Numbered from the stretch's first letter, positions 1 through 6,176 are shown. The stretch: 12,985 nucleotides of DNA from an uncultured Elusimicrobiales bacterium (GCA_944322775.1 CALUQA010000083.1:1-12985); one strand, 5' to 3'. Notes: a model not told the origin generated them from the sequence alone. Program-made: numbers and translations.

Positions 1-19
1 TAATTTTCTTTATTTCCCC

Positions 20-48
20 TATACACCCGCGTTTTGTTTTGGTATAAT
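20..48 (+). promoter_or_regulatory. Promoter of the rplM-rpsI operon
   Basis: A -35 box TATACA (20-25, four of six consensus bases) is followed by a 17-nt spacer and a perfect -10 box TATAAT (43-48). The -10 is preceded by TGG, giving an extended -10. Transcription would start near 55, leaving a leader of about 72 nt before rplM. This is the best sigma-70-type promoter in the window. Confidence 0.8.
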
Positions 49-75
49 ATACAGGAAACCACGAGTCATTATAAT

Positions 76-97
76 GCGGCGGCCACCACTCCGCTGC
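76..97 (+). promoter_or_regulatory. Hairpin in the rplM leader
   Basis: GCGGCGG (76-82) can pair with CCGCTGC (91-97), with one G-U pair and an 8-nt loop CCACCACT. The hairpin lies in the 5' untranslated region, well before the start codon, in an otherwise AT-rich leader. L13 is known to control its own mRNA in some bacteria, so this could be a binding site, but I do not recognise it as a known L13 leader class. A role in autoregulation is inference only. Confidence 0.4.
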
Positions 98-126
98 GCT
101 TTAATAACAAAAGGTAAACATAAATT

Positions 127-552
127 ATGACGAAAACTTTTCTGCCTTCCGTTAAGGAAGTTGAAACCACCCGTAAATGGCATCACATTGATGCTTCGGG
201 CCAAACCCTGGGCAGACTGGCCACCCGCGTGGCCGTATTGCTGATGGGCAAACACAAAAGAACCTATACCCCTCATATGGACTGCGGTGATTTTGTCGTT
301 GTGACCAACACGGATAAAATCAAAGTAACCGGCAACAAAATGGAAGAAAAAGTGTATTTCTCCCACTCCGGTTATGCCAAAGGCGCCAAAGAAACGCCGC
401 TCCGCCGCCAGTTTGAAAAAGACTCCACCAAAGTGTTGGAACTGGCTGTTAAACGCATGCTGGACGTGAACCGCTTGCGCGCTCCGCGCATGAAACGCTT
501 GCGCTTGTTCAGCGGCGAAGAACATGAATTCGCCGGCAGATTTGCCAAATAA
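127..552 (+). CDS. rplM: 50S ribosomal protein L13
   Basis: This 141-residue protein is the early-assembling large-subunit protein L13, which binds 23S rRNA. The length is normal for the family. The N-terminal WHHIDASGQTLGRLAT segment (about 18-33), the MGKHKRTYTPHMDCGDFVVV core (about 40-59) and the basic C-terminal stretch are typical of L13. A modest AAGG lies about 12 nt before the ATG. It is the first gene of the rplM-rpsI pair, an arrangement conserved across most bacteria, and rpsI follows after 15 nt. Expression probably comes from the extended -10 promoter at 20-48. Nothing about the gene is unusual. Confidence 0.97.
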   Translation: MTKTFLPSVKEVETTRKWHHIDASGQTLGRLATRVAVLLMGKHKRTYTPHMDCGDFVVVTNTDKIKVTGNKMEEKVYFSHSGYAKGAKETPLRRQFEKDSTKVLELAVKRMLDVNRLRAPRMKRLRLFSGEEHEFAGRFAK

Positions 553-567
553 GAGGGATACGTTTTT

Positions 568-963
568 ATGAACAATACCAAAGAAATTAAAACCGGCCGC
601 CGCAAAACTTCCGTTGCGCAGGCCAGATTGGTAAAAGGCACCGGCGTCATTACCGTTAACGCCAAAGCCTTGGCTGACTATTTTAAAGGTCATGAAAAAT
701 TCCAGGCCACCGTTAAGGCTCCCTTGACGATCACCAACCTGGAAAAAGAATATGACGTGACCGCCAAAGTGCAGGGCGGCGGTATTTCCGCTCAGGCGGG
801 CGCTTTGCGCCATGCCATTGCCCGCTCCGTGGCTGAAATCAGCGAAGAACTGAAGAAGACCGTCAAAAAGGCCGGCTTCCTGACCCGCGACCCCAGAATG
901 GTGGAAAGAAAGAAACCGGGCCAGCCGGGCGCCAGAAAACGCTTCCAGTTCTCCAAACGTTAA
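568..963 (+). CDS. rpsI: 30S ribosomal protein S9
   Basis: This 131-residue protein is small-subunit protein S9, whose C-terminal tail reaches into the ribosomal P site and touches tRNA. Diagnostic segments are GRRKTSVAQARLVKGTG near the N-terminus, the glycine-rich VQGGGISAQAGALRHAIAR (about residues 69-87), and the basic tail ending QFSKR, with the invariant terminal Lys-Arg. A good Shine-Dalgarno GAGGGA sits about 10 nt before the ATG, in the 15-nt gap after rplM. It is the second and last gene of the operon, and a perfect terminator hairpin begins 23 nt after its stop. Length and motifs are normal. Confidence 0.97.
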   Translation: MNNTKEIKTGRRKTSVAQARLVKGTGVITVNAKALADYFKGHEKFQATVKAPLTITNLEKEYDVTAKVQGGGISAQAGALRHAIARSVAEISEELKKTVKKAGFLTRDPRMVERKKPGQPGARKRFQFSKR

Positions 964-985
964 TCTGTTTTGGAACTGTGTTTGC

Positions 986-1020
986 AAACCCCCTTCCGTC
1001 GTGGAAGGGGGTTTACTTTT
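986..1020 (+). terminator. Terminator of the rplM-rpsI operon
   Basis: A perfect 12-bp stem pairs AAACCCCCTTCC (986-997) with GGAAGGGGGTTT (1003-1014), with a 5-nt loop GTCGT. It is followed by ACTTTTT. This is a classic rho-independent terminator just after rpsI. Confidence 0.92.
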
Positions 1021-1041
1021 TGGTTTGTTTTTTGGGATAAT
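1012..1041 (+). promoter_or_regulatory. Candidate promoter of a small RNA
   Basis: TTTACT (1012-1017, four of six -35 bases) is followed by an 18-nt spacer and GATAAT (1036-1041), preceded by TGG, so the -10 is extended. Transcription would start near 1048. The -35 overlaps the 3' arm of the rpsI terminator. The match is reasonable, but the region is T-rich, so a chance match is possible. Confidence 0.4.
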
Positions 1042-1047
1042 AAAAAA

Positions 1048-1235
1048 GACATAAGAAATATAAATTTTAACTTTTAGCTTGTTTTTGGGTCCGCCCAAGC
1101 GGAACATCCGGCCGAAAGGCCGGAAGTTGTCACCCCAAGAACGGCGTTCTGTTTTACTGTGTAAAGCATTACACAGTGAGGCAGCGTCGTTATTGGTTGT
1201 GTGACAACTGCCATAACGCATGCTGCCTTTTTTAT
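1048..1235 (+). ncRNA. Candidate structured small RNA
   Basis: The stretch carries successive inverted repeats. There is a small hairpin TCCGC-CCAA-GCGGA (1090-1103). Next comes CCGGCC-GAAA-GGCCGG (1108-1123), a 6-bp stem capped by a GNRA-type tetraloop only when read on the + strand. Then ACTGTGTAA-AGCA-TTACACAGT (1156-1177), a perfect 9-bp stem. Last is a long hairpin 1180-1227 followed by a T-run. A 9-nt outer repeat, AGTTGTCAC (1125-1133) with GTGACAACT (1201-1209), and ACGGCG (1141-1146) with CGTCGT (1185-1190) could instead enclose the central hairpin and exclude the terminator stem. A promoter-like sequence sits just upstream. I tried 6S RNA, SRP RNA, tmRNA and RNase P RNA by eye and it matches none. 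The structures are seen; transcription is inferred. Confidence 0.4.
1180..1235 (+). terminator. Terminator-like long hairpin with T-run
   Basis: GGCAGC (1180-1185) pairs with GCTGCC (1222-1227). The stem continues through a G-U pair and an A-T pair, a small bulge, GTTAT (1189-1193) with ATAAC (1213-1217), and an apical GTTGT-GTG-ACAAC. A T6 tract follows the 3' arm at once. This fits a rho-independent terminator on the + strand ending the candidate small RNA. No + strand gene needs it, which supports a separate transcript here. Confidence 0.5.
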
Positions 1236-1294
1236 TGGCGTTTGCCCTGTGCTTTTTGCTTCTTTGCTTTATGTTGAAACGCCGTTTTGAACAT
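1232..1294 (-). CDS. Possible 20-residue basic small protein
   Basis: On the - strand an ATG at 1294 opens 20 codons ending in TAA. The product is very rich in Lys, Arg and Gln and ends KAQGKRQ. A full GGAGG Shine-Dalgarno (1305-1309 on the + strand) sits 10 nt upstream, which is the only reason to list it. There is no recognisable promoter, and the composition follows from the A-rich - strand. It could well be chance; no function can be proposed. Confidence 0.15.
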   Translation of the reverse strand: MFKTAFQHKAKKQKAQGKRQ

Positions 1295-1510
1295 CTTGTC
1301 TTCGCCTCCGTATCTTCTTGCTTGTTTTCCTGTGGGGCACAACCGATAAAAAAGCTTGCGTTACAACCCTTTGGGCCTATACACCCACGGGCCTTGGGCC
1401 CGCATGCTCCCCCCAGCCGTTTGCCCTGGCGGCATAACGGCAAGCCCCCAGGCTTTTGCATGGGGGCTTTTGCATGGGGAAAAACAGAAAATTTGCGTAC
1501 GAAAGCAAAA
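1236..1510. other. Intergenic stretch without a convincing gene
   Basis: Between the small-RNA candidate and the hydrogenase terminator no frame looks like a real protein, though several stay open by chance. The first part (about 1225-1340) is pyrimidine-rich on the + strand. The second part (about 1370-1480) is GC-rich and has two hairpins: CGGGCC-TTG-GGCCCG (1388-1402) and AAGCCCCCA (1442-1450) with TGGGGGCTT (1461-1469). The latter is followed by TT and might be a weak + strand terminator. I see no promoter and no recognised element here. Confidence 0.6.
1451..1478. repeat. 14-bp tandem duplication
   Basis: GGCTTTTGCATGGG occurs twice, head to tail, at 1451-1464 and 1465-1478, without mismatch. 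The first copy forms the loop and part of the 3' arm of the 1442-1469 hairpin. It looks like a local slippage duplication; no function is evident. Confidence 0.85.
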
Positions 1511-1536
1511 TAAAACCCCGCGTTGGCGGGGTTTTA
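1511..1536 (-). terminator. Terminator of the hydrogenase gene
   Basis: An 11-bp stem pairs 1511-1521 with 1526-1536 (AAAACCCCGC against GCGGGGTTTT plus a closing pair), with a 4-nt loop. On the - strand it lies just after the hydrogenase stop and ends in TTTTATTTT. The flanking A/T tracts would also let it stop + strand transcription. Confidence 0.9.
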
Positions 1537-1539
1537 AAG

Positions 1540-3000
1540 TTATTTGGCTTCTTTGCCTTTTTCAAAGACGGGGTCCACATGCGGGCTGGCGTCCACCAAG
1601 TCTTTGATAGGCTTAATGACTTTGGCCTGGCTGCACAGTGTGCAGGGGCCGCCAATGCAGCCGCCTTTGCAGCTCATCACTTCCAGCAGCTGAAAGTCAC
1701 CCACGCCTTTGGCATAGGCATTAAGCATAAGCATAGATTTTTTATCCAAGCCGTTAATGGTCATCATTTTGATGGGACGATGTCCGTTGACGGCCGTTTC
1801 CACAGCTTTGGCCACGCCGCCGGTGACGCCGTAGTAGCGGCCTTCGCCGGATACTTTGGGGTCAAGCGGGGTGTCTTCGCACTGGGCGGGGTCTATGCCG
1901 CGCGCGTCAAGCAAGGCGCCCAATTCTTCGTAGGTCATTACATAATCTACATTGGGGTCTTCTCTTCCTTCCACGCGTTTGGACACGCAGGGCCCGATAA
2001 ACACCACGGTATAGCCGTTTTTCTTTTCAATTTCGGCACTGTAAGACATAGGGGTGTGCGTGTCGGATACGTATTTTTTCAAAGCGGGCAAATGCTTTTT
2101 GACGGCTTGTATCCAGGCGGAGCAGCAGGAAGTGGTCATAAATTTGTCGCCGCGTTCCAAGCGTTCAATCAGCTCTTTGGCCTCGTGCTTGGTGGTCACG
2201 TCGGCCCCTTCGGCCACTTCGCTTACTTTGTCAAAACCGGCTTTTTTAATGGCGGTCAGCAGTTTGGGCAAGGTAGCATTGAACTGTCCCACGATGGACG
2301 GCGCCACAATGGCGCACACTTTGCGGGTGCTCTTCATGGCGCTTAAAATGTCAATGAGTTGGCTGCGTTCCATAATGGCGCCAAACGGGCAGGCGTCCAT
2401 GCAGTGACCGCAGGAAATGCATTTGTCAAAATCAATTTGGGCAAAGCCGTTTTCCCCTTTGTGAATGGCGTCCACCGGGCAGGATTGCTCGCACGGCACC
2501 GGCACATAGGTAATGGCATTGTAGGGGCAGGCCGCTTTGCACTGGCCGCAGTTTTTGCATTTGTCGGGGTCAATGTGGCTTCTGCCGTTGACCACTTTGA
2601 CGGCACCAAATTTGCAGGCGGTTTCGCAGGCGCGGGCCAAGCAGCCTTGGCAGGCTTCCGTCACGATGTGGCGGGCTTTTACGCAGCCTTTGCAGGCAAT
2701 GTCCAGTACGGTAAGCGGGGTTTCGGGCGTGTCTTTGCGCAAAAGGGCTTGTTTGGCATAATCGTTTAAAGAGGTGGCTTCGTCGTCGGTTTCTACGGCA
2801 CAGCCCAGCGCCGCCAGCGTGCGGGCGCGGAATACGGCGCGTTCTTTATAAACGCAGCAGCGCACGTCCAGTTTGGCGTCGCGCGGGATAACGTCATAAG
2901 GAATGCGGAAGGCCGCAGTTTCCAGTTTGCCCGCGTCAAAGGTTTCAATTACTTTGCGCAGGGCTTGTCTTTTAAATCCGATGGCTTTATTGTCGTTCAT
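1540..3000 (-). CDS. Monomeric [FeFe] hydrogenase, group B-like
   Basis: This 486-residue iron-sulfur protein should catalyse reversible H2 formation with a ferredoxin-like electron partner in the cytoplasm. It has an N-terminal segment (1-100) with a Cys pair at 48-49. A cysteine cluster follows (103, 106, 117, 120, 125, 129), then one [4Fe-4S] motif CKNCGQCKAACP (148-159), Cys170 and Cys174, and a second motif CISCGHCMDACP (194-205). The H-cluster domain carries all three signatures in order: TSCCSAW (290-296), GPCVSKRVE (336-344) and EVMSCKGGCIGGP (440-452). The H-cluster ligand cysteines, by analogy with clostridial HydA, would be 293, 338, 444 and 448. The first signature has Ser where classical enzymes have Pro, and the second lacks the usual Met before PC. 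Both point away from group A and towards group B. No maturase (HydE, F, G) or partner subunit is nearby. The start has no Shine-Dalgarno but an extended -10 sits 9 nt upstream. Confidence 0.9.
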   Translation of the reverse strand: MNDNKAIGFKRQALRKVIETFDAGKLETAAFRIPYDVIPRDAKLDVRCCVYKERAVFRARTLAALGCAVETDDEATSLNDYAKQALLRKDTPETPLTVLDIACKGCVKARHIVTEACQGCLARACETACKFGAVKVVNGRSHIDPDKCKNCGQCKAACPYNAITYVPVPCEQSCPVDAIHKGENGFAQIDFDKCISCGHCMDACPFGAIMERSQLIDILSAMKSTRKVCAIVAPSIVGQFNATLPKLLTAIKKAGFDKVSEVAEGADVTTKHEAKELIERLERGDKFMTTSCCSAWIQAVKKHLPALKKYVSDTHTPMSYSAEIEKKNGYTVVFIGPCVSKRVEGREDPNVDYVMTYEELGALLDARGIDPAQCEDTPLDPKVSGEGRYYGVTGGVAKAVETAVNGHRPIKMMTINGLDKKSMLMLNAYAKGVGDFQLLEVMSCKGGCIGGPCTLCSQAKVIKPIKDLVDASPHVDPVFEKGKEAK

Positions 3001-3009
3001 ATTATTTAT

Positions 3010-3018
3010 ATTTTACCA
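3010..3018 (-). promoter_or_regulatory. Extended -10 promoter of the hydrogenase gene
   Basis: On the - strand TGG-TAAAAT ends 9 nt before the hydrogenase ATG. Initiation 6-9 nt after the hexamer would give a leader of about 0-3 nt. No recognisable -35 is present at 17-18 nt, as is often seen with extended -10 promoters. It lies in the 71-nt gap after the YafD-like gene, so read-through from upstream is also possible. Confidence 0.5.
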
Positions 3019-3071
3019 TATTTGCCTTTGCCGCCAGCGGCTTGCCGCAGGGGTAAAAAAGGCATTTTTTA

Positions 3072-3812
3072 TTATAAAACTTGCAGTTTTGCCAGCAGCG
3101 GACGATGGTCGGACGAGCGGAAATCGGCCACGCGGGAAGCGCACACCTTCAGCCCGCGCGTGAAAATATAGTCCACCGGGCGGTGCAGGTAGCGTGTGCG
3201 CAAATCCGGGTGAAAGGATACTTCCGCCAGCCCAAGCGTTTGGGCCATGCCCAGCATTTCCTGGCGGCGTTTTTCACTCCATACGTTAAAATCCCCCGCC
3301 ACAATGACGGGGCCTTCAAAGGCGTGCACGCGTTGGGCCGCCTGGTGCAAATGATACTTAAAAGAGGAAAGCCCGCTAAAGTTGACTGCATGCAGATTGA
3401 CAGCAAGCAATTGCCCTCCGTTTGAGAGTGGATACACTAGCCACATGGTCATTTTGGGTATGCGCAGCAGCGGCTCTATGACCGAAGAGTCAAACAAAAT
3501 TTGTTTGGCAGGGGCCCGGCAGCCGGCGGCAATGCCGGTGGGCAGTTTGCGCCGAGGGGACAAAAAACTGATGGCCGCGTTCCACTGCAGGCCGCTTTGC
3601 CGCGCCGCTTGGCGGCAAGAGGGGGAAAGCTGCACTTCTTGCGCCAAAAAAAGGTCGCTTTGGGCGCAAAGTGCCAAAAAATCCTTTTGCCACAGCGGGT
3701 GTTTGCATTTGTGCCAGTTCCACACAGCCAAACGAAACGTTTCCGGCAGGGCTTTAAGCGTGGGCGCACTGCCGCCGTTTATCAGGGGGGTATCGGGCAG
3801 AAAAAGTGTCAT
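3072..3812 (-). CDS. YafD-like endonuclease/exonuclease/phosphatase family protein
   Basis: This 246-residue protein has the metal-dependent phosphodiesterase fold shared by DNase I, exonuclease III and sphingomyelinases. The catalytic motifs are all present: Asn32 in LAVWNWHK, Glu59 in LFLAQEV, HAVNF (141-145), GDFN (173-176), PVDYIFTRGL (212-221) and the terminal SDHRP (234-238). The whole layout, including NLHAVNFSG and the segment around GDFNVWS, resembles E. coli YafD (UPF0294), whose substrate is unknown. I see no signal peptide or membrane segment. Only one base separates it from the cls stop (TGA-T-ATG) and there is no Shine-Dalgarno, so it should be translated by coupling to cls. That pairing hints at a phospholipid or envelope role, but a nucleic-acid substrate is equally possible. 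Confidence 0.85.
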   Translation of the reverse strand: MTLFLPDTPLINGGSAPTLKALPETFRLAVWNWHKCKHPLWQKDFLALCAQSDLFLAQEVQLSPSCRQAARQSGLQWNAAISFLSPRRKLPTGIAAGCRAPAKQILFDSSVIEPLLRIPKMTMWLVYPLSNGGQLLAVNLHAVNFSGLSSFKYHLHQAAQRVHAFEGPVIVAGDFNVWSEKRRQEMLGMAQTLGLAEVSFHPDLRTRYLHRPVDYIFTRGLKVCASRVADFRSSDHRPLLAKLQVL

Positions 3813-3813
3813 A

Positions 3814-5241
3814 TCAGTAATAAGGCGTCAGCAGGCGCAAGGCGTTGTTGCGCAGCGTGCGCAGTATGGGCGGGCGCATGTGCTGGTATTGCACCGGCGT
3901 TGCTTTGGCCTTTTTATCCTCAATAATTTTGCGTACCTGTTTGGCCAGTTCCAAGTCGTAACATTCTATATTGCTTTCAAAGTTCAGTTTAAAACTGCGC
4001 ACGTCCCAATTGGCCGAGCCGGCAAAAAGCCACACATCGTCCACCAAAAACAGTTTGCTGTGGTCAAAGGGCGGCTGTGTGCGGTAAATTTTTACGCCTT
4101 TGCTAAGCAACCGGCGGAAGTTGGCCTCCATGGCCCAATCCATGCCGAAGATATTGCTTTTTTGCGGCAGGATGACCTCCACCTCCACCCCGCGCATGGC
4201 GGCCGTTTCCAGCGCGGAAAGGATATCGTTTTGCGGCAAAAAGTAAGGAGTGACAATGCGCGCGCTTTTTTGTGCACAGGCCAAAGCCCCCAAGCACATG
4301 CGCTCAATTTTGCCATAGTCGGCGTCTGGGCCATCGGGAATAATGCGTGCGGCCGTATGGCCGGTGGCAGATTGCTGTTTTGGCAGGCGGTTTGTGGCGG
4401 GCAGAAAAGGTTTCCTGCCGCTAAAAATCCAGTCCTCTTCAAACAAGCGGGCAATTTGATTAACAACAGGGCCTTTAATTTCAAACGTTACGTCCTGTAT
4501 GGGCTCTTTGGGGTGCTGGCTGACCAAGTCCCCTTCGGCCACGTTCATTCCGCCAAAAAAGGCGGTTTGCCCGTCTATAATCATCATTTTGCGGTGGTTA
4601 CGCAAGTTTACAAAAGGCAAATTAACAGGGCTTTTGCTGGGCAGAAAGACGGAAAACTCTATGCCGCGTATTTTTTTAAGCGCAGCGCGAATGTTGGGCC
4701 GGCTGTAATTAAGCCCCACCCCATCTATCAGCATACGCACGGCGGCGCCGTTTTTGACGGCCTGTTTAAGCGCGGGGATAAACATCTGCCCGGCTTTATC
4801 GTTATTAAAAATATAACTGGCGATGAGCACTTCTTTTTGGGCTGAGGCAATGGCGGCGCACATCAGCGGGTAGGCTTCGTCGCCGTTAATCAGCGGGCGG
4901 ACGGAATTGCCCAAAGAGAGATGTTGCGGGTGCACTTTATAGCCCAGGCGCAGCAACTGCCACAAAGAAGGCGGAACTTCTTTTTCAATTTCTTCAGGCG
5001 TTTTGCCGGTGAGCGTAAAAATATCGGCCCCGCGGTTATGCAGGCGCAAGGCTTTGCGCCGCACGCGGTTAATGCCTAAAATAATATACGCTATACAGCC
5101 AATGACGGGTGCCAGCCACACCAGGCCCGTCCAGGCAATGGCACTGGGCACATCGTCTTTATGCAAAATAATGTGTACAGTTACAACAATATGCAAAAGC
5201 AATAGCAGAAAGCCTGCTATGGTAAAAGATAATGTTTCCAT
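3814..5241 (-). CDS. cls: Cardiolipin synthase (phospholipase D family)
   Basis: This 475-residue membrane enzyme should join phosphatidylglycerol molecules into cardiolipin. Two transmembrane segments (about 4-27 and 34-57) form the N-terminal anchor; the WLAPVIG(x)IAYIILG stretch in the second is typical of bacterial Cls. Two phospholipase D halves follow. The first has HKD motif NHRKMMIIDG (His216, Lys218, Asp223), the second DHSKLFLVDD (His394, Lys396, Asp401). Both are intact, and the length is normal for ClsA-type enzymes. A strong AGGGGG (5247-5252) lies 5 nt before the ATG. The YafD-like gene follows after one base in what looks like a two-gene unit. The unknown secreted-protein gene lies 58 bp upstream in the same direction with no clear terminator between, so co-transcription is possible. 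Confidence 0.92.
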   Translation of the reverse strand: METLSFTIAGFLLLLLHIVVTVHIILHKDDVPSAIAWTGLVWLAPVIGCIAYIILGINRVRRKALRLHNRGADIFTLTGKTPEEIEKEVPPSLWQLLRLGYKVHPQHLSLGNSVRPLINGDEAYPLMCAAIASAQKEVLIASYIFNNDKAGQMFIPALKQAVKNGAAVRMLIDGVGLNYSRPNIRAALKKIRGIEFSVFLPSKSPVNLPFVNLRNHRKMMIIDGQTAFFGGMNVAEGDLVSQHPKEPIQDVTFEIKGPVVNQIARLFEEDWIFSGRKPFLPATNRLPKQQSATGHTAARIIPDGPDADYGKIERMCLGALACAQKSARIVTPYFLPQNDILSALETAAMRGVEVEVILPQKSNIFGMDWAMEANFRRLLSKGVKIYRTQPPFDHSKLFLVDDVWLFAGSANWDVRSFKLNFESNIECYDLELAKQVRKIIEDKKAKATPVQYQHMRPPILRTLRNNALRLLTPYY

Positions 5242-5299
5242 GAATACCCCCTAACTTATCCTATAAATTATCATCTCTTCTTGCCTGGAAAAATGCATA

Positions 5300-6088
5300 T
5301 TATTTTTTGGAAGATTTTTCCGTTTGCGTTGGCGTAATAAGCATAGGTTTTGGGTTGACTACCCGCGGCAAATAGGCGCGGTCCCATTCCGTGCCGCCGG
5401 AAATAAGCGCTTTGCGTACAGCGCGCCGCTGTGGTTGTTGCGTCTGTGCGGCGGCCTGTTGGTTGGCTTTTTGCGTTTCTTCGGTCTGGCGTTTTAAGGC
5501 TTCCAAATAGGCGTTTTTCGTGCCGGAGGTTTCAAAGGTTTGGCTTAGATTTCCTTTTTCAAACAAAAACCAACGTTTGACGGATTTGGGTGTGTTGACG
5601 TCGGTGTAGTCCAGTTGATATAAAACAGCCTCCTGCGGCAGGAAAGCATTTTCTTCTTTTTGGGCTTTGTCCTGATAGAAATTTTCAAAGGCTTTTTGGC
5701 TTAAGCCGATGTTAACGCCGTATTTTTTGTTGACGGCCAGCACATCGGCTGCGGTGGCGGCGGCGGCCACAAAGATTTGCGGACTTTCGGCCTTAAATAA
5801 AAATTTGCGGAAATTTTCGCCTTGATAATATTCCACCAGGGCATATTCGCCGCGGCGGGCGGGGATAATGCGGTCTTTGTCCGACACAATCGGCACGGCG
5901 TAAAGCACTTGTTCGCGGGTTTTGCCGCGCAGTTTTTTGGTGAGCTGCACGGCGTCGCGGTCCCACAGGGTGGGTGCGTCGGGCAGGACGGAAGGCTCGC
6001 CCTGCATTTCTATCACAATTTCGTCCTGTGCCTGCAGCGGGGCGGCCATGCCTAAAAAACAGCAAATAAAAAGACACAAATACTTCAT
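5300..6088 (-). CDS. Secreted protein of unknown function
   Basis: I do not recognise this 262-residue protein. It begins with a convincing signal peptide, hydrophobic to about residue 16 and with likely cleavage after AAPLQA (about residue 20), and has no lipobox at the cleavage site. The mature part starts acidic (QDEIVIEMQGEP). It has a mixed alpha/beta middle with an unusual alanine run (IFVAAAATAADVLA, about 105-118), then a Gln-rich low-complexity stretch (about 199-222). It ends in a basic tail, KSSKK. No enzyme motif is evident. It could be periplasmic or surface-associated. The signal peptide fixes the start at 6088, and a -10-like TGC-TAGACT ends 6 nt before it with no Shine-Dalgarno, so the mRNA may be leaderless. 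It is divergent from the prepilin gene, which allows shared control. Confidence 0.75.
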   Translation of the reverse strand: MKYLCLFICCFLGMAAPLQAQDEIVIEMQGEPSVLPDAPTLWDRDAVQLTKKLRGKTREQVLYAVPIVSDKDRIIPARRGEYALVEYYQGENFRKFLFKAESPQIFVAAAATAADVLAVNKKYGVNIGLSQKAFENFYQDKAQKEENAFLPQEAVLYQLDYTDVNTPKSVKRWFLFEKGNLSQTFETSGTKNAYLEALKRQTEETQKANQQAAAQTQQPQRRAVRKALISGGTEWDRAYLPRVVNPKPMLITPTQTEKSSKK

Positions 6089-6094
6089 GGTTTT

Positions 6095-6103
6095 AGTCTA
6101 GCA
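6095..6103 (-). promoter_or_regulatory. Extended -10 promoter of the secreted-protein gene
   Basis: On the - strand TGC-TAGACT (four of six -10 bases, plus the TGN extension) ends exactly 6 nt before the ATG at 6088. That would place the transcription start at or next to the A of ATG. There is no clear -35. The spacing is identical to that at the prepilin and acetyltransferase genes. Confidence 0.45.
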
Positions 6104-6115
6104 TTTTTATGGGAA

Positions 6116-6129
6116 ATAGGAGAGCCTAT
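6116..6129. promoter_or_regulatory. Inverted repeat in the divergent promoter region
   Basis: ATAGG-AGAG-CCTAT is a perfect 5-bp inverted repeat with a 4-nt spacer. It would lie about -28 to -41 from the secreted-protein start site, over its -35 region, and about -48 to -61 from the prepilin start site. That fits an operator acting on both genes. It is short, so chance cannot be excluded. Confidence 0.3.
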
Positions 6130-6141
6130 GAATAACATGGT

Positions 6142-6170
6142 TTGTGTAGATTTTTCTTTTTTGCTAAAAT
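6142..6170 (+). promoter_or_regulatory. Promoter of the prepilin gene
   Basis: TTGTGT (6142-6147) is followed by a 17-nt T-rich spacer and TAAAAT (6165-6170), preceded by TGC (extended -10). The expected start site falls at about 6177, which is the A of an in-frame ATG. This is the best-formed of the four leaderless-type promoters in the window. Confidence 0.65.
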
Positions 6171-6176
6171 TTGCAT

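Noticed and set aside
18..1386. The 11-mer CCTATACACCC occurs at 18-28 and 1376-1386.
   Set aside because: Exact 11-base matches are expected by chance in 13 kb, and the flanks do not match.
19..1461. A 480-codon open frame on the - strand.
   Set aside because: It runs antisense through rplM, rpsI, their terminator and the RNA-like region. The translated sequence has no family features, and opposite-strand openness is expected from the codon use of the real genes.
1220..1513. A 97-codon + strand frame with a hydrophobic start, like a small membrane protein.
   Set aside because: Its ATG lies inside the terminator-like hairpin with no ribosome site. The hydrophobicity comes from a T-rich tract, and the second half is Pro/Gly/Arg-rich and read through hairpins.
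1456..2346. A long + strand frame opposite the hydrogenase gene.
   Set aside because: It is a shadow of the hydrogenase gene, with composition rich in His, Phe and Gly typical of antisense translation.
3054..3071. A+T hairpin TAAAAAA-GGCA-TTTTTTA after the YafD-like gene as a terminator.
   Set aside because: The stem is only A-T pairs and too weak for a rho-independent terminator.
3382..4845. A 487-codon + strand frame opposite the YafD-like and cls genes.
   Set aside because: Both opposite genes have complete catalytic motifs. The + frame has none and crosses the gene boundary.
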